Origin: Bacteroidota bacterium
Lineage (GTDB): Bacteria; Bacteroidota; Bacteroidia; Chitinophagales; Saprospiraceae
NCBI GenBank assembly: GCA_008501835.1
Contig: QQUB01000058.1
Coordinates: 1-15,745, forward strand
Direction: 5' to 3'
DNA length: 15,745 nt
Below, one piece after another: positions 14,504-15,745 of the stretch. The notes below the pieces were generated by a model. The model had not been told where the DNA came from and made no database searches. It was given only the letters and a program-made list of their open reading frames with translations. The position numbers were made by a program, and so were the translations under genes. The number at the start of each line of letters is the position of its first letter. The first letter of the stretch is position 1.

Positions 14504-15103
14504 CTATTGACCTTGTTCATTTCTTTGTTTTTCGAATTCTTCCATTAAAAACCTGGCAGTCTCCGAAGCTATTTCGTTTTCTAAGTCCTCCCTTCTATGG
14601 ATTTTGATAAGCGTATAATTATCTCTATTCCGGTTAGACATTAATAATTTTATGGAGTTTTTTGCTGGATCGTCTAAACCATATTTCCATTGTTTGGTAA
14701 TGACTAACTGGTTTTCAATTTTTTTAAATTTTCCAGTTACCTTCATCCCCTCTACTTCACTTTCCAATTCATCTTTATTATATCTAAGGTATTCTTCCTT
14801 AGCTTCATCAGAAGTAAAATAAATCTTGTGTTCTATATAATAGGTTTCCCTGGTTGGATTTATCAAATAGTCTTTTTCAGGATCGAGATAAATTTCTTCC
14901 GGAGTTCCGTTATTCACAGTGATTTTCCGTTTTCCAAATTTAACCTCCAATGCTTTTGTTTGGTGAGGTTCCAGCTCAATTACCGGATCGTTATCTAATT
15001 GAAGGACCACTTTTTCATCTCCTGGATTATCAATGACCACTGGTTTCAATGGAGCTTGGCAGGATAATAAAAATAAAGGCAGGCACCATAAAATTGTTTT
15101 CAT
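14504..15103 (-). CDS. Lipoprotein of unknown function
   Basis: A short lipoprotein signal ends with LLSC at Cys15. The first part of the mature chain (about 22-90) reads as beta strands with polar turns (KVVLQLDNDPVIEL, KRKITVNNGTPEEIYL), like a small beta-sandwich that presents a ligand or stabilises a neighbour. The rest is charged and helical, ending in a Glu/Arg/Gln-rich helix (about 175-199). I recognise no family or catalytic motif. It is convergent with the glycosyltransferase (two-base gap) and divergent from the YciI-type lipoprotein. A TATATTTA promoter-like element lies about 34 bases before the start. Confidence 0.75.
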   Translation of the reverse strand: MKTILWCLPLFLLSCQAPLKPVVIDNPGDEKVVLQLDNDPVIELEPHQTKALEVKFGKRKITVNNGTPEEIYLDPEKDYLINPTRETYYIEHKIYFTSDEAKEEYLRYNKDELESEVEGMKVTGKFKKIENQLVITKQWKYGLDDPAKNSIKLLMSNRNRDNYTLIKIHRREDLENEIASETARFLMEEFEKQRNEQGQ

Positions 15104-15136
15104 TTGTTAGTATTTTTGATGGATTAATAGAAAAAC

Positions 15137-15204
15137 TAAATATAACTTTTTAGGTGGTATTTTCATAACAATATAAACTTTTTATTTACATAAAGCTATA
15201 TTTA
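15137..15204. promoter_or_regulatory. Divergent pair of promoter-like elements
   Basis: TATATTTA occurs on the minus strand at 15137-15144 (for the unknown lipoprotein) and again on the plus strand at 15197-15204 (for the YciI-type lipoprotein). Each differs from TAnnTTTG only in the last base and would give leaders of about 25-30 bases. Confidence 0.35.
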
Positions 15205-15239
15205 AATCATCCTTTTTGGGAATACTCAATTGAATCATA

Positions 15240-15745
15240 ATGACAAAAAAATCTATTCTATTTTCCGTAATTCTTTTCTCCCTTTTTGTATTTATTGGTT
15301 GTTCCAATGAAATTGATCAAAATCAGGTTTTAGAAGAAGTTGTGGAAGCAAATCCTGACACAGTTATTTTTGACCAGGAATTGGCTACCCGACTTGGTGC
15401 AGATGATTATGGAATGAAAAAATATGTAATGGCCTTTTTAAAGTCCGGCCCTAATCGATCTCAGGATAGTCTTGAAGCCTCAAGGTTACAACGAGCCCAT
15501 CTTGATAATATCTCAAGAATGGCAGAAGCAGGTCAACTTTTGGTAGCCGGTCCTTTTCTTGATGATGGAGAGATTAGAGGTATCTATATTTTTAATGGAA
15601 CAATGGAAGAGGCCAGAAAACTGACGGAGACAGATCCTGCCATTAAAGCCGGAAGACTTGAAATGGAGCTCCGCCCCTGGTATGGTCCTGCTTCACTTGG
15701 AATGACCAAAGAAATCAGTGAAAAGATTACCAAAAAAGGAATTTA
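15240..15745 (+). CDS. YciI-domain lipoprotein (3' end cut by the window edge)
   Basis: An open frame from ATG at 15240 runs to the edge with 168 codons plus two bases, TA, which may be the start of a stop codon. Residues 1-21 are a lipoprotein signal (FVFIGC, Cys21), then an acidic linker to about residue 58. From about 59 to 150 lies a YciI-like ferredoxin-type domain: YVMAFLKSGP, the conserved His87-x-Asp89 pair in RAHLDN, AGPF at 103-106, then TETDPAIKAGRLEMELRPW. The His-Asp pair is the proposed active site of the family, whose chemistry is poorly known. Free YciI proteins are usually cytoplasmic, so the lipoprotein form is notable. Divergent from the unknown lipoprotein. Confidence 0.85.
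   Translation, partial: MTKKSILFSVILFSLFVFIGCSNEIDQNQVLEEVVEANPDTVIFDQELATRLGADDYGMKKYVMAFLKSGPNRSQDSLEASRLQRAHLDNISRMAEAGQLLVAGPFLDDGEIRGIYIFNGTMEEARKLTETDPAIKAGRLEMELRPWYGPASLGMTKEISEKITKKGI

Noticed and set aside
1..15745. Mobile element, prophage, CRISPR or defence system
   Set aside because: No transposase, integrase, repeat-spacer array, phage or nuclease gene was found; gene content is housekeeping, envelope and regulatory.

Overview
The window looks like ordinary chromosome from a member of the Bacteroidota, AT-rich overall. Three things point there. Several proteins belong to families typical of that phylum (an Omp28-type lipoprotein, a DUF6029-type barrel, a periplasmic OmpH/Skp chaperone, a TlpA thioredoxin, a glucosaminidase with an N-terminal membrane anchor). 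TAnnTTTG-type -7 promoter elements precede several genes. Purine-rich Shine-Dalgarno sites are largely absent. I cannot place it below phylum with confidence; a Saprospiria/Cytophagia/Flavobacteriia-type background is plausible.

Layout. 1-2257 (+): the 3' part of a PAS histidine kinase whose PAS domain resembles the FixL haem domain, then a response regulator fused to a Crp/Fnr-type DNA-binding module. 2260-4858 (-): dnaX (DNA polymerase III tau/gamma) followed by a lipoprotein with a SAM-methyltransferase fold. 4859-5676: an 818-base stretch without a recognisable protein gene. It holds a compound palindromic element and two promoter-to-terminator units that look like small RNA genes, and it ends in back-to-back terminators. 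5677-6231 (-): a TlpA-type thioredoxin. 6475-10146 (+): a probable three-gene operon of DUF6029-type barrel, Omp28-type CxxC lipoprotein and M50 site-2 protease with CBS domains. 10186-10686 (-): OmpH/Skp. 11001-11867 (+): membrane-anchored glucosaminidase. 11923-13191 (-): fumarylacetoacetase, the last step of tyrosine breakdown. 13479-14501 (+): a MurG-like glycosyltransferase starting at TTG. 14504-15103 (-): a lipoprotein of unknown function. 15240-end (+): a YciI-domain lipoprotein cut by the window edge at or very near its stop.

How the genes may work together. The first two genes form a complete phosphorelay that could turn oxygen or redox status into transcription. The centre (5677-10146) is an envelope and thiol module: TlpA, an Omp28-type CxxC lipoprotein and a barrel whose only two mature cysteines form a CX4C motif. 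OmpH and the glucosaminidase add to the envelope theme. dnaX and fumarylacetoacetase are housekeeping or catabolic genes.

The observations I value most are: (1) a ten-A run at the end of the dnaX core whose -1 frame stops two codons later, predicting a short gamma form made by slippage; (2) the FixL-like His/Arg pair in a kinase paired with a regulator-Crp fusion, a shortened FixL-FixJ-FixK cascade; (3) two unassigned small-RNA-like units and a compound palindrome beside dnaX. I saw no insertion sequence, phage gene, CRISPR array, tRNA or rRNA.
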